From Chloroflexota bacterium (lineage in GTDB: Bacteria > Chloroflexota > Dehalococcoidia > GIF9 > UBA5629), in contig JAPLHL010000488.1 of assembly GCA_026389655.1 (NCBI GenBank), forward strand, positions 1 to 5,565: DNA of 5,565 nt, written 5' to 3'. Both the position numbers and the translations under genes were made by a program. Position 1 is the stretch's first letter, and each line of letters begins with the position of its first letter. The notes beneath the pieces are model-generated. The model searched no databases and was not told the DNA's origin. It worked only from the letters and a program-made list of their open reading frames with translations. Below, piece after piece: positions 1-5,565 of this stretch.

Positions 1-1283
1 ATCCCTTGATATCTTAACGCAGCTAATATATCTGGAAAGGCCCCACTTCGAAGATAAGTGTATATATAGAGAGAACCAATCGAAAGCATAACGACAGTTA
101 ACGCTATCAATGAATGTTGCATGATCGCTTTAGCCGTTTTCTTAAAATGAAAAGACCTCCACTGTCCCAGCGTTTCCCAGTATAAAAACACGATCCATGA
201 CCCAAAAACAACGACACCTGTATCAATGTTCCATAATATTGCCATTCCACATACAATGAAAGTTAAGTAATATAGCAGACTCTTAGACTTCCCCTTTGCT
301 TTTTGATAGAACCATACGATTAAAAGCAGGAGTCCGGGGAATAAGACGCGATGCGGCCAGTGCTGAAAAACAGGCCCATATTCAGTAAAACATTGGGCCC
401 AAAGCCAAGCCCCAGGCATAGCTAAAAAAGCACATAGTGCTATTGCACGGCTTTTAACTAGTTGTTTGATCAGGAAAAATAAGATAACGAAGAAACCCGC
501 AAGAAGAACTCCAAATACAGTCGTAAGCAGGATTATATGCAACCCGATTATTTTAAATATTGGCTCCAGAAAATAGGGATAAAAACCATACTGGTTGGTT
601 AGATTAATAAGTAACGTCTTCCCTCCAAAGACTTGGACAATGGAATATATATATGCATTGGTATGCCACGAATAGCTTTGTGAATCGTTTTCGGTACTAA
701 TGCAATAGAATACGATTACGAACGAAAGGAATGAGCACAGCCCAATCGCACCAATATTTAGTAAAACTGCTAACCGCTTGGGCGAGTACTTTTGTTCTAT
801 ATAAATTATTAAGAGAATAAGCAAAAAGAAAATCATTGTCAGGAACGAGAATCCTTTTATGTAAAAAAAGTCGGTTTTTTTCAATGCAAAGTATAACCAG
901 AGACCAACTCCAATGGTCACAGAAGAAGCTACTACCGGATACAGAACGGGTCTCACTCGTTCGCTCCGCGAACTAATTTTGTTTGACAATAGCCAGCCTA
1001 TAAAGCACAGAATCGGGAACCCTATCAGGCTTACCAGGTATTGTGTCCTTTCAAGCTGTTCAGGATTGAATTCGCTTGGCGCAAGGACGACTTTTTCCAA
1101 GATATTTTGATCCACTTCATTCTTCATAAAATGACTGATAATAAGGTTTATTATTACGAGTATAGTGGCACTAATCAGGATAACCACAAACGCTACTAAA
1201 AAGTCGCGCCGGAAATGATCCTGATCAGACTGACATCCCGGCTCTGCAAGTGGATTAGGTCGTCTCCCCTTTGCGATATTCAT
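1..1283 (-). CDS. Multi-pass membrane protein, probable GT-C-like glycosyltransferase (3' end outside window)
   Basis: Reading the minus strand from ATG at 1283 gives 427 uninterrupted codons plus two bases to the window edge, so the C-terminus is missing. A short basic, polar N-terminus (about residues 1-27) is followed by about ten or eleven hydrophobic helices (for example near 29-50, 82-100, 112-133, 141-161, 170-193, 250-272 and 389-409). Polar loops carry motifs that look conserved: W206-H207 with NAY, TNQYGFYPYF at 229-238, HWPHR at 308-312 and WNIDTG at 351-356. The QYG-YP and WN-DTG pattern resembles large uncharacterised membrane proteins of polysaccharide islands, and the overall shape fits a GT-C-fold enzyme using a polyprenyl-phosphate sugar in the inner membrane. 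The start overlaps the stop of the upstream gene (ATGA), and no clear Shine-Dalgarno is present, so translation is probably coupled. That it is a membrane protein is secure; the glycosyltransferase role is inferred and the donor and acceptor are unknown. A polymerase or ligase-like role is an alternative. Confidence 0.82.
   Translation of the reverse strand, partial: MNIAKGRRPNPLAEPGCQSDQDHFRRDFLVAFVVILISATILVIINLIISHFMKNEVDQNILEKVVLAPSEFNPEQLERTQYLVSLIGFPILCFIGWLLSNKISSRSERVRPVLYPVVASSVTIGVGLWLYFALKKTDFFYIKGFSFLTMIFFLLILLIIYIEQKYSPKRLAVLLNIGAIGLCSFLSFVIVFYCISTENDSQSYSWHTNAYIYSIVQVFGGKTLLINLTNQYGFYPYFLEPIFKIIGLHIILLTTVFGVLLAGFFVILFFLIKQLVKSRAIALCAFLAMPGAWLWAQCFTEYGPVFQHWPHRVLFPGLLLLIVWFYQKAKGKSKSLLYYLTFIVCGMAILWNIDTGVVVFGSWIVFLYWETLGQWRSFHFKKTAKAIMQHSLIALTVVMLSIGSLYIYTYLRSGAFPDILAALRYQG
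1280..1283 (-). other. ATGA stop/start overlap (translational coupling site)
   Basis: The TGA stop of the 464-residue gene (1282-1280) shares three bases with the ATG start of the next gene (1283-1281). No good Shine-Dalgarno lies just upstream of that ATG, so ribosomes finishing the first gene probably reinitiate here. This ties the amounts of the two membrane proteins together and places them in one operon. Confidence 0.8.
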
Positions 1284-2674
1284 AGAACTTTCGTGTTGCA
1301 TATCGGAAATATTGATATTGATCTTCTATAAATAAAACGTAATGTGGATTTTATGCCACTGATGGAGAATGCACCCGGAATGACACAGATAAGCAAACCT
1401 ATTAAAAGCAGCGGGTTGATGATCATGCCGATGTTCTGGGGAGATACTAAGGCTATGTAATTTTTTGGTACTAATAATAAGCCCCACAAGATTATGATAA
1501 GCAGATCATTTCGCGTTTTTTCATTGATAGCCATATACATTAGCATAGGAACAAAAAGATAAGTGAGGCGGTAATCAGCCGAATTGTATGGAAGTAAAAC
1601 TATTAATATTGTCAACACGGCAATAGTTTTCCATAAAGGTTTAGGTTTTTCCCAGAGGTAAATTACGAAGTAAATGAATACAATAATTGCCACTATCGCA
1701 TAAAGAATTCTAGCCTCCGGGTGCGCCGGCAAATATATTGTTGTCCCCAACCTATCTCCAATGAACTTCATTCCGACTGTTAATAAACCATATAAATCCG
1801 AGGTGAAGGCTTGTTGATTACCGACTGATAAATAGTCAACCGTATTAAATAGTGCGTGAAAGTATTTTTGTGTTTCCGCAAATAGGCCATCTTTAAATAG
1901 AGAGAGGCTCAATACGGTCAAAAATACGGCGTTAAAAATCACTAATAGGCCATCCTTGAATTTTTTGTCAAGGGCATAAACTATAATAAAGATAGCTGCA
2001 TATGGCTTGAGTGCGATTGCCAGTGCAAGGAAAACCGTGCTGGCTTTATATTTCCGCCGTTCATAGGTAAAGGCGAACAGGAAAAGACATAGGACAACAA
2101 GCAGGTCGAAATTCGCTCTGTCCACAGCAAAAAGAACCGGGTATGTCAGGAACACGATAGCGAAAATTGCAAGCAATTGGTAAGAAGTAAGTTTTGACTT
2201 CAAACTATAAAGATGATGCTTAACCATTAGAATGAACACAACAAAAAAGGAGCCGAAAAATATAGGCAATCGCAGCAACGCAGGCCGTATAAGCGAAAAT
2301 AAATAACCAACAAATTGCGCAAATGGTGCTCCTGCGAAGCCGCCTATATCTTCACCAAAGGGATCTAAGGCAGCAGATTGACGCACAACTTTGTCAAAAT
2401 CAAAAAACCTTGCACCCGGAATGTGCAGAAATGTACTTGCAGGCCATGGCTTACTCAGGTAATAACCCATTACATAATGATAAGCCACTGCGATGGAAAA
2501 CCCGGCTACGATGATCAAAACGAGGAGACTGATTTTCTCTTCCTTGAGCATTGGTTTTCCACTTGAACAAAGAAACCGCAACCCGTCTGATGCCCGAGAC
2601 AACCATGAACGCAGGGCTTTAGGAAGTCTAAATTGTCCCAAGACCAGGGCACATTTTTTCTTCATATTATTCAT
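1280..2674 (-). CDS. Multi-pass membrane protein resembling GT87/DUF2029 glycosyltransferases
   Basis: The 464-residue product has about eleven hydrophobic helices beginning near residue 46. Features recalling the GT87/DUF2029 group of polyprenol-phosphate-sugar-dependent transferases are an acidic first outer loop (FDFDKV at 91-96, with D92 and D94 as candidate catalytic residues), DRANFD at 185-190 at the start of a helix, ALKPY at 221-225 and SADYRL at 366-371. The likely role is adding one sugar to a lipid-linked or surface glycan at the periplasmic face. Substrate cannot be read from sequence. The first 41 residues are basic and amphipathic rather than a signal peptide. The chosen ATG has only a weak GAG upstream; ATG at 2551 (Met42) has a GTGGA at usable distance, so a 423-residue product is possible. 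A sigma-70-like promoter sits about 36 bases upstream of the chosen start, and the gene is coupled to the downstream gene by ATGA. Family assignment is from recalled motifs only. Confidence 0.85.
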   Translation of the reverse strand: MNNMKKKCALVLGQFRLPKALRSWLSRASDGLRFLCSSGKPMLKEEKISLLVLIIVAGFSIAVAYHYVMGYYLSKPWPASTFLHIPGARFFDFDKVVRQSAALDPFGEDIGGFAGAPFAQFVGYLFSLIRPALLRLPIFFGSFFVVFILMVKHHLYSLKSKLTSYQLLAIFAIVFLTYPVLFAVDRANFDLLVVLCLFLFAFTYERRKYKASTVFLALAIALKPYAAIFIIVYALDKKFKDGLLVIFNAVFLTVLSLSLFKDGLFAETQKYFHALFNTVDYLSVGNQQAFTSDLYGLLTVGMKFIGDRLGTTIYLPAHPEARILYAIVAIIVFIYFVIYLWEKPKPLWKTIAVLTILIVLLPYNSADYRLTYLFVPMLMYMAINEKTRNDLLIIILWGLLLVPKNYIALVSPQNIGMIINPLLLIGLLICVIPGAFSISGIKSTLRFIYRRSISIFPICNTKVL

Positions 2675-2709
2675 ATTAGATAGATCTCAAAGGAGCATAT
2701 TTTTGTGCT

Positions 2710-2738
2710 ATTGTAATGAAAGATAGAAATGATATCAA
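2710..2738 (-). promoter_or_regulatory. Candidate sigma-70 promoter of the GT87-like gene
   Basis: On the minus strand TTGATA (2738-2733) and TACAAT (2715-2710) are separated by exactly 17 bases; each matches the sigma-70 consensus at five of six positions. A start of transcription near 2703 would leave a leader of about 29 bases before ATG 2674. It lies in the 117-bp gap between genes, which suggests that the last two genes of the window can be transcribed independently of the broken glycosyltransferase gene. The region is A+T-rich, so a chance match is possible. Confidence 0.5.
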
Positions 2739-2791
2739 TCGGACTTCTCACCATCACCCCGATCTTTGAGGCGGGTTGCTAGCATCATGAT

Positions 2792-3613
2792 CTATTCTTC
2801 GAGCATTCTCCACACACTCAAGGTGCAGCCATCCGGAACGTCAAGCTTTGCTTCGAGTTCGTAGTTTCCGCTGGAAGCAAGGTACAAAATAGCCTCTTTG
2901 ATCATTCTTTGCCCGCTCATTTCCCCATTGCGAAACATCTGCTCGTGAGCCTCCCATGCGAATTCAGGGACATCGAGATAGATAATAACCTTTGGCGGCG
3001 ATTCGCGTATATGCCTGGCTTCATCCGCAGCCAAATTATCAGGTAATACATCAAACCAGCTCACGATAGCGAAGGTGTTTGGATAGCGGTCTGTAAGCAG
3101 GTAAAAGATAGGGATATTGGAGAATGTGTATATGGAATCTCCCGGCTTGGTATATCTTTCAACAATTGAAGTTACTTCTGAATAGACGCGGGCCGTTTGC
3201 TCTGAAACGATAAAACCGTCAAGATATTTTGAGTCCAATGGCGTGGATGTCGTCCGGATATCAGGCTGAGTTAGTCCCCACCAATAATAAGGATGAATGT
3301 ATTTCTGTGATGCGCAGAAGAGTATTAAAAACGCGCAGAGTATAAGGGACGCGATCTTGCTCAAGTTAAAATACGAGGGGATGAAGGATAAATAGCCTAA
3401 CAGCAAGCCAAGGCCTAGAATCATTCCCATATCACCTACGGCTGCGGAAGTGCTAGTGGACCACAAAAGACCGAGCGATATTGTCGAAATTATAAAGATA
3501 TCAAAATACAAGGCCTTCTTCTCTCTGATAATCTTGAAAAGATAGATACAGAATAGAAGCAGAGATCCTGTGAACCCGCTTATCAGCAGTACACGGTAAT
3601 AAATAAAGAGCAA
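2792..3613 (-). CDS. C-terminal fragment of the split GT-C-like glycosyltransferase
   Basis: This 273-codon frame supplies residues about 357-629 of the reconstructed enzyme. It begins with four hydrophobic stretches (fragment residues about 1-26, 36-52, 60-80 and 86-104), with STSTSAAVGDMG at 53-64 leading into a glycine-rich helix, and ends in a soluble domain of about 160 residues. That domain contains GDSIYTFSNIPIFYLLTDRYP (split as GDSIYTF and FYLLTDRYP) and KVIIYLDVPEF, a pattern typical of the periplasmic tail of such transferases. The nominal start is a TTG at 3613, inside the upstream frame and without a Shine-Dalgarno. The same frame stays open and sensible upstream of it to the C run, so it is probably not an independent gene start. 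The frame ends at TAG, 2794-2792. A fragment without the catalytic first loop is unlikely to be active alone. Confidence 0.6.
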   Translation of the reverse strand: MLFIYYRVLLISGFTGSLLLFCIYLFKIIREKKALYFDIFIISTISLGLLWSTSTSAAVGDMGMILGLGLLLGYLSFIPSYFNLSKIASLILCAFLILFCASQKYIHPYYWWGLTQPDIRTTSTPLDSKYLDGFIVSEQTARVYSEVTSIVERYTKPGDSIYTFSNIPIFYLLTDRYPNTFAIVSWFDVLPDNLAADEARHIRESPPKVIIYLDVPEFAWEAHEQMFRNGEMSGQRMIKEAILYLASSGNYELEAKLDVPDGCTLSVWRMLEE

Positions 3614-4680
3614 AAAGTGGTTTTCAATAAGTTCATGGGAAAGACCGATATTCCAGAAGGGGGGAGAATGCAGAGCATGAATAAGATAAAAATGACCGAG
3701 AATATAACCACCATCTTAGGCGTGGGGGGAAAATACGTCCTGTGATTTTTATCTCCTGACCTTCCCAGCATGAAACCTTGAGGAAAGCAATATATCCTCA
3801 AGGCGATGATTGTTAGTATCACAACTATTAACCCTCCAACGTTTTCCGGGGTGAAAAGTCGGGGGATCCATGCGAATACTATTGCGATGAGTCCTCCCTT
3901 AGATGAGGATGCCCCAACAAAAACCTGATTCCAGAAGGATAGCAATACGCCATTTGAAATTAGCCAGATAAAAAGGGCCAACATGGGTATAAAGATGCCA
4001 ACAGAATAGATGGTCATGCTCCTGAGCGCCTTGCGGAGGCCCTCTTTAGCATAAGCGCTGATCGCTACTGCTAGAAAAGAGAGGATCAACACGAAAAATC
4101 CATCGCTTTGCTTCGTCAGGAGTACCAATGCAGCAAACAAACCTGCGCAAAAAAGGAAGGCCGATGCTATCCGTCCTTTACCTGATTTTAAGGAGTGATC
4201 GTCGTAATCATAATATTTGCAGATAAAGAATGTGCCCAATAATGCAAATAAATGAAGAAAACTAATGTAGTTATATCCAAAAAAGGCGACGTTTGACTGA
4301 TAGTAGATTACCGAAACTATCGTGACGACGCAGGCAATATAGGCCGGGAATAACCTTGAAAAAAGCAGGAACAGCATGGCCGTTATGGATAATGTAACAG
4401 CTATGCCGAGTACCCTCAGAGCGAGAAAACCAGCTCCGAAGATATATGTGAATGCGGCCATCATGCCCGGATAGAGGGGAGGCAAGAAGAAATGGAAGTC
4501 ACGGTAAGGTATGGCGCCATTAAGTATGTAGTGGGCATAAACGCTGAACCAACCTTCCGTGAAGGGTAAATACCGGTTAAAAAAGAGAGCGTTATATACG
4601 CCAATTATTACCAGAGAGATGCCGAGTCCGATAGCGAGGTTTCTTGATTGATTCGGGTTCTTTGAAAAAGGTACTGTCAA
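3583..4680 (-). CDS. N-terminal fragment of the split GT-C-like glycosyltransferase
   Basis: This frame encodes 365 residues, of which about 341 belong to the enzyme; the last 24 or so (from SGISVFP to the stop) are out-of-frame sequence after the C run. It has roughly ten hydrophobic helices. The first outer loop carries FTEGW (40-44) and PYRDF (58-62) with PPLYPG (67-72), where E42 and D61 are candidate catalytic or metal-binding residues, and KQSDG lies at 190-194. Start: TTG at 4680, with AGGA eight bases upstream; an in-frame TGA lies upstream with no ATG between, so the TTG is well supported. Fragment length is short for the family, in which a soluble C-terminal domain is usual. The 31-base overlap with the following frame is a by-product of the frameshift rather than a normal gene overlap. 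Confidence 0.7.
   Translation of the reverse strand: MTVPFSKNPNQSRNLAIGLGISLVIIGVYNALFFNRYLPFTEGWFSVYAHYILNGAIPYRDFHFFLPPLYPGMMAAFTYIFGAGFLALRVLGIAVTLSITAMLFLLFSRLFPAYIACVVTIVSVIYYQSNVAFFGYNYISFLHLFALLGTFFICKYYDYDDHSLKSGKGRIASAFLFCAGLFAALVLLTKQSDGFFVLILSFLAVAISAYAKEGLRKALRSMTIYSVGIFIPMLALFIWLISNGVLLSFWNQVFVGASSSKGGLIAIVFAWIPRLFTPENVGGLIVVILTIIALRIYCFPQGFMLGRSGDKNHRTYFPPTPKMVVIFSVIFILFMLCILPPSGISVFPMNLLKTTFCSLFITVYC
3659..3664 (-). other. Six-C homopolymer at the frameshift point
   Basis: On the minus strand the codons CTC CCC CCT (3666-3658) contain six consecutive C. Read as they stand they lead into 24 out-of-frame residues and a stop; with seven C they read L-P-P-F-W and continue in the downstream frame. 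The tract is therefore the simplest place for the lost base. It is also formally of the X XXY YYZ type (C CCC CCT) used in minus-one ribosomal slippage, although such C-rich sites are not usual efficient ones. Confidence 0.75.
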
Positions 4681-4688
4681 GATACTTT

Positions 4689-4692
4689 TCCT
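4689..4692 (-). promoter_or_regulatory. Shine-Dalgarno AGGA that supports the TTG start at 4680
   Basis: AGGA (within AGCAGGAAAAG) lies eight bases before TTG 4680. Since the frame has no ATG or GTG between the upstream in-frame TGA and this codon that is better placed, the site decides the start. Confidence 0.6.
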
Positions 4693-4712
4693 GCTAGAGT
4701 ACGTGTATTTAC

Positions 4713-4726
4713 TTGATTGATATCAA
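4713..4726. promoter_or_regulatory. FNR/ANR-type palindromic box
   Basis: The sequence TTGAT TGAT ATCAA matches the FNR-family consensus TTGAT-N4-ATCAA at all ten defined positions. It lies 33 to 46 bases before the TTG start of the split glycosyltransferase, in an intergenic region. If functional it would link this gene to an oxygen- or nitric-oxide-responsive CRP/FNR-family regulator. Relative to the candidate promoter at 4750-4778 it falls downstream of the start of transcription, which would suit repression; no good -10 is seen at the right distance for activation at -41.5. A chance match in A+T-rich DNA remains possible. Confidence 0.35.
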
Positions 4727-4749
4727 TGATAGTACTTAACTTGAAGTCC

Positions 4750-4778
4750 ATAATGCCTATAAACACGTAGGTTTTCAA
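4750..4778 (-). promoter_or_regulatory. Candidate sigma-70 promoter of the split glycosyltransferase
   Basis: On the minus strand TTGAAA (4778-4773, five of six consensus bases) and CATTAT (4755-4750, four of six) are 17 bases apart. Transcription would start near 4743, with a leader of about 60 bases that includes the FNR-type palindrome. No clear terminator separates this from the epimerase gene, so read-through from upstream is also likely. Confidence 0.3.
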
Positions 4779-4828
4779 TAATCTCTCAGAGTATTTGCCA
4801 CCAACGATCCTGCCTGAAATTTGTTATT

Positions 4829-5565
4829 TCATGTTACATAGCCCTGTTCTTTCAGCCAGCGTACGGTTTTCTGTATAGACTCTTCCAGTGAAACCCAGGT
4901 TTCCAACGCCAATTCATCCCGGGCACGTTCAATGGACGGAACATATCGCTGTCGAAGTTGCGATGGATCAGGCTGACGGGCAATGGTCACCTCGATTCCA
5001 GGGTCTATTAGTTTACGTACTAAAAATGCAAGTTCTGCAATGCTGATGCTTCTGTCTGAGCCGACGTTATAGGGGTGGCAGGACCGTCCCTTGAACAAAA
5101 TAGTCCAAAGCCAGATAGCAAGGTCTGCCGCATAGAGGTAGGAACGTAGCGGTGAGCCATCACCATTCACACGAATTGGACCACCTTGAACCGCATCGCG
5201 AATGAAGTTCCCCATCGCATAGTGGATATCCATAGGTAAATATGGACCCACCTGCGCAAAGCATCGGGTAATCTTGGCTTCCAGCCCAAAATGGTGTGCG
5301 TAAAGACGGCAGAGCACCTCGGCTGCCCACTTACCCTCCCCATATGCAGCACCCGGGTCCATAGGGTCCGGGGCACCGAGGTAGTCCTCAGGTATATGTG
5401 TCATCTCAGGTGGCTGCTTACCATACACTGCCCCGGAGCTTGTCAGAAGGAATTTGTATGTACCATGGGTGCGAGCGAATTCCAGAGTTCGGCGAGTTCC
5501 CTCAACAATTGTCTCAAACATCAGTAACGGGTTCTCCTGGTTGAGTTTTGCGCTTGCCTCCGTAG
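4829..5565 (-). CDS. NAD-dependent epimerase/dehydratase, extended SDR family (5' end outside window)
   Basis: This 244-residue C-terminal part of a nucleotide-sugar epimerase or dehydratase acts in the cytoplasm on an NDP-sugar, probably to make a sugar for the glycan assembled by the membrane enzymes downstream. Counting from the first visible residue, TSSGAVYG at 41-48 gives the catalytic Ser, and YGEGK at 74-78 is the YxxxK active site (Tyr74, Lys78). RCFAQVGP at 100-107, NGDGSPLRSYLY at 133-144 and NVGS further on are the usual substrate-domain landmarks of the GalE/RmlB-like group. The frame is open across the right edge (TEASAKLNQEN precedes the first Met), so the Met at 5521 is internal and the NAD-binding Gly-rich Rossmann motif lies upstream, outside the window. 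The stop is TGA at 4831-4829, 148 bases before the next gene. The exact reaction cannot be assigned; a 4-epimerase, 4,6-dehydratase or 4-ketoreductase are all possible. The DNA is visibly richer in G+C than the membrane-protein genes. Confidence 0.9.
   Translation of the reverse strand, partial: TEASAKLNQENPLLMFETIVEGTRRTLEFARTHGTYKFLLTSSGAVYGKQPPEMTHIPEDYLGAPDPMDPGAAYGEGKWAAEVLCRLYAHHFGLEAKITRCFAQVGPYLPMDIHYAMGNFIRDAVQGGPIRVNGDGSPLRSYLYAADLAIWLWTILFKGRSCHPYNVGSDRSISIAELAFLVRKLIDPGIEVTIARQPDPSQLRQRYVPSIERARDELALETWVSLEESIQKTVRWLKEQGYVT

Larger units (their letters stand above)
2792..4680 (-). pseudogene. GT-C-like membrane glycosyltransferase split by a single-base frameshift at a C run
   Basis: Two overlapping minus-strand frames together make one protein. 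The first frame encodes a normal GT-C start up to about residue 341 and then loses sense; the second holds more membrane helices and a soluble C-terminal domain. Adding one C to the run of six at 3664-3659 joins them: LPP is then followed by FWNIGLSHELIENHF and runs straight into the second frame, giving 629 residues. Motifs are FTEGW at 40-44 in the first outer loop, PYRDF at 58-62, PPLYPG at 67-72 and KQSDG at 190-194, then about 14 helices in all and a soluble domain from about residue 466. The family transfers sugars from polyprenyl-phosphate carriers at the periplasmic face; donor and acceptor are unknown. Whether the break is real inactivation, phase variation, recoding or sequencing error cannot be told from this sequence. 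Confidence 0.8.

Noticed and set aside
959..973. Inverted repeat GTTCGC-TCC-GCGAAC
   Set aside because: A perfect six-base stem with a three-base loop, but it sits inside coding sequence, has no T run and no second copy was seen, so it is not a terminator or a clear repeat family.
913..1110. Plus-strand open frame of 65 codons
   Set aside because: It lies wholly antisense within the long minus-strand membrane-protein gene, shows no recognisable motif and no ribosome binding site worth noting.
2323..2726. Three short plus-strand open frames (2323-2514, 2378-2566, 2493-2726)
   Set aside because: They overlap one another and lie antisense to the start of the GT87-like gene; none has a protein-like composition or context.
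2675..2791. Possible rho-independent terminator after the split glycosyltransferase
   Set aside because: The stretch has small palindromes (ATCATGAT, GCTAGC) but no G+C-rich stem followed by a T run on the minus strand.
3583..3613. A genuine 31-base overlap between two separate genes with independent starts
   Set aside because: The downstream frame makes protein sense upstream of its TTG back to the C run, and the end of the upstream frame does not, so a frameshift explains the overlap better.
4700..4769. Seven-base inverted repeat TACGTGT / ACACGTA with 56 bases between
   Set aside because: Too short and too far apart to be told from chance in a 148-bp A+T-rich region.
5167..5527. A minus-strand 69-codon frame and a plus-strand 78-codon frame
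   Set aside because: Both are other-frame shadows of the epimerase, whose frame carries the SDR motifs across this whole stretch.

Overview
This is a window of bacterial DNA in which every recognisable gene lies on the minus strand, so the reading order is from high to low coordinates. It looks like part of a surface-polysaccharide (O-antigen, capsule or exopolysaccharide) biosynthesis island. An NDP-sugar epimerase/dehydratase of the extended SDR family is followed by three genes for large multi-pass membrane proteins that resemble GT-C-fold glycosyltransferases, which use polyprenyl-phosphate-linked sugars. The start signals (an AGGA Shine-Dalgarno with a TTG start, an ATGA stop/start overlap) and sigma-70-like promoter elements fit a bacterium, probably Gram-negative. 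I cannot name the genus. By eye the epimerase gene is clearly richer in G+C than the membrane-protein genes, which are A+T-rich as is common in polysaccharide islands.

Layout in order of transcription. (1) 5565-4829: the C-terminal 244 residues of the epimerase/dehydratase; its N-terminus lies outside the window. (2) 4828-4681: a 148-bp intergenic region with a candidate promoter, an exact FNR-type palindrome (TTGAT-N4-ATCAA) and a good ribosome binding site for a TTG start. (3) 4680-2792: one GT-C-like glycosyltransferase gene broken into two overlapping reading frames (365 and 273 codons) at a run of six C at 3664-3659. One extra C would restore a continuous 629-residue protein. (4) 2791-2675: a 117-bp intergenic region with a strong sigma-70-like promoter. 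(5) 2674-1280: a 464-residue multi-pass protein resembling the GT87/DUF2029 group. (6) 1283-1: a third multi-pass protein, overlapping the previous gene by ATGA and running off the left edge after 427 codons.

Together the genes suggest a pathway that makes a modified nucleotide sugar in the cytoplasm and then adds sugars to a lipid-linked or surface glycan from the outer face of the inner membrane. The main anomaly is the frameshift in the first membrane glycosyltransferase. It could be a sequencing error, a true inactivation, an on/off switch at the C tract, or less likely a recoding site. I saw no RNA genes, CRISPR arrays, insertion sequences or convincing rho-independent terminators.
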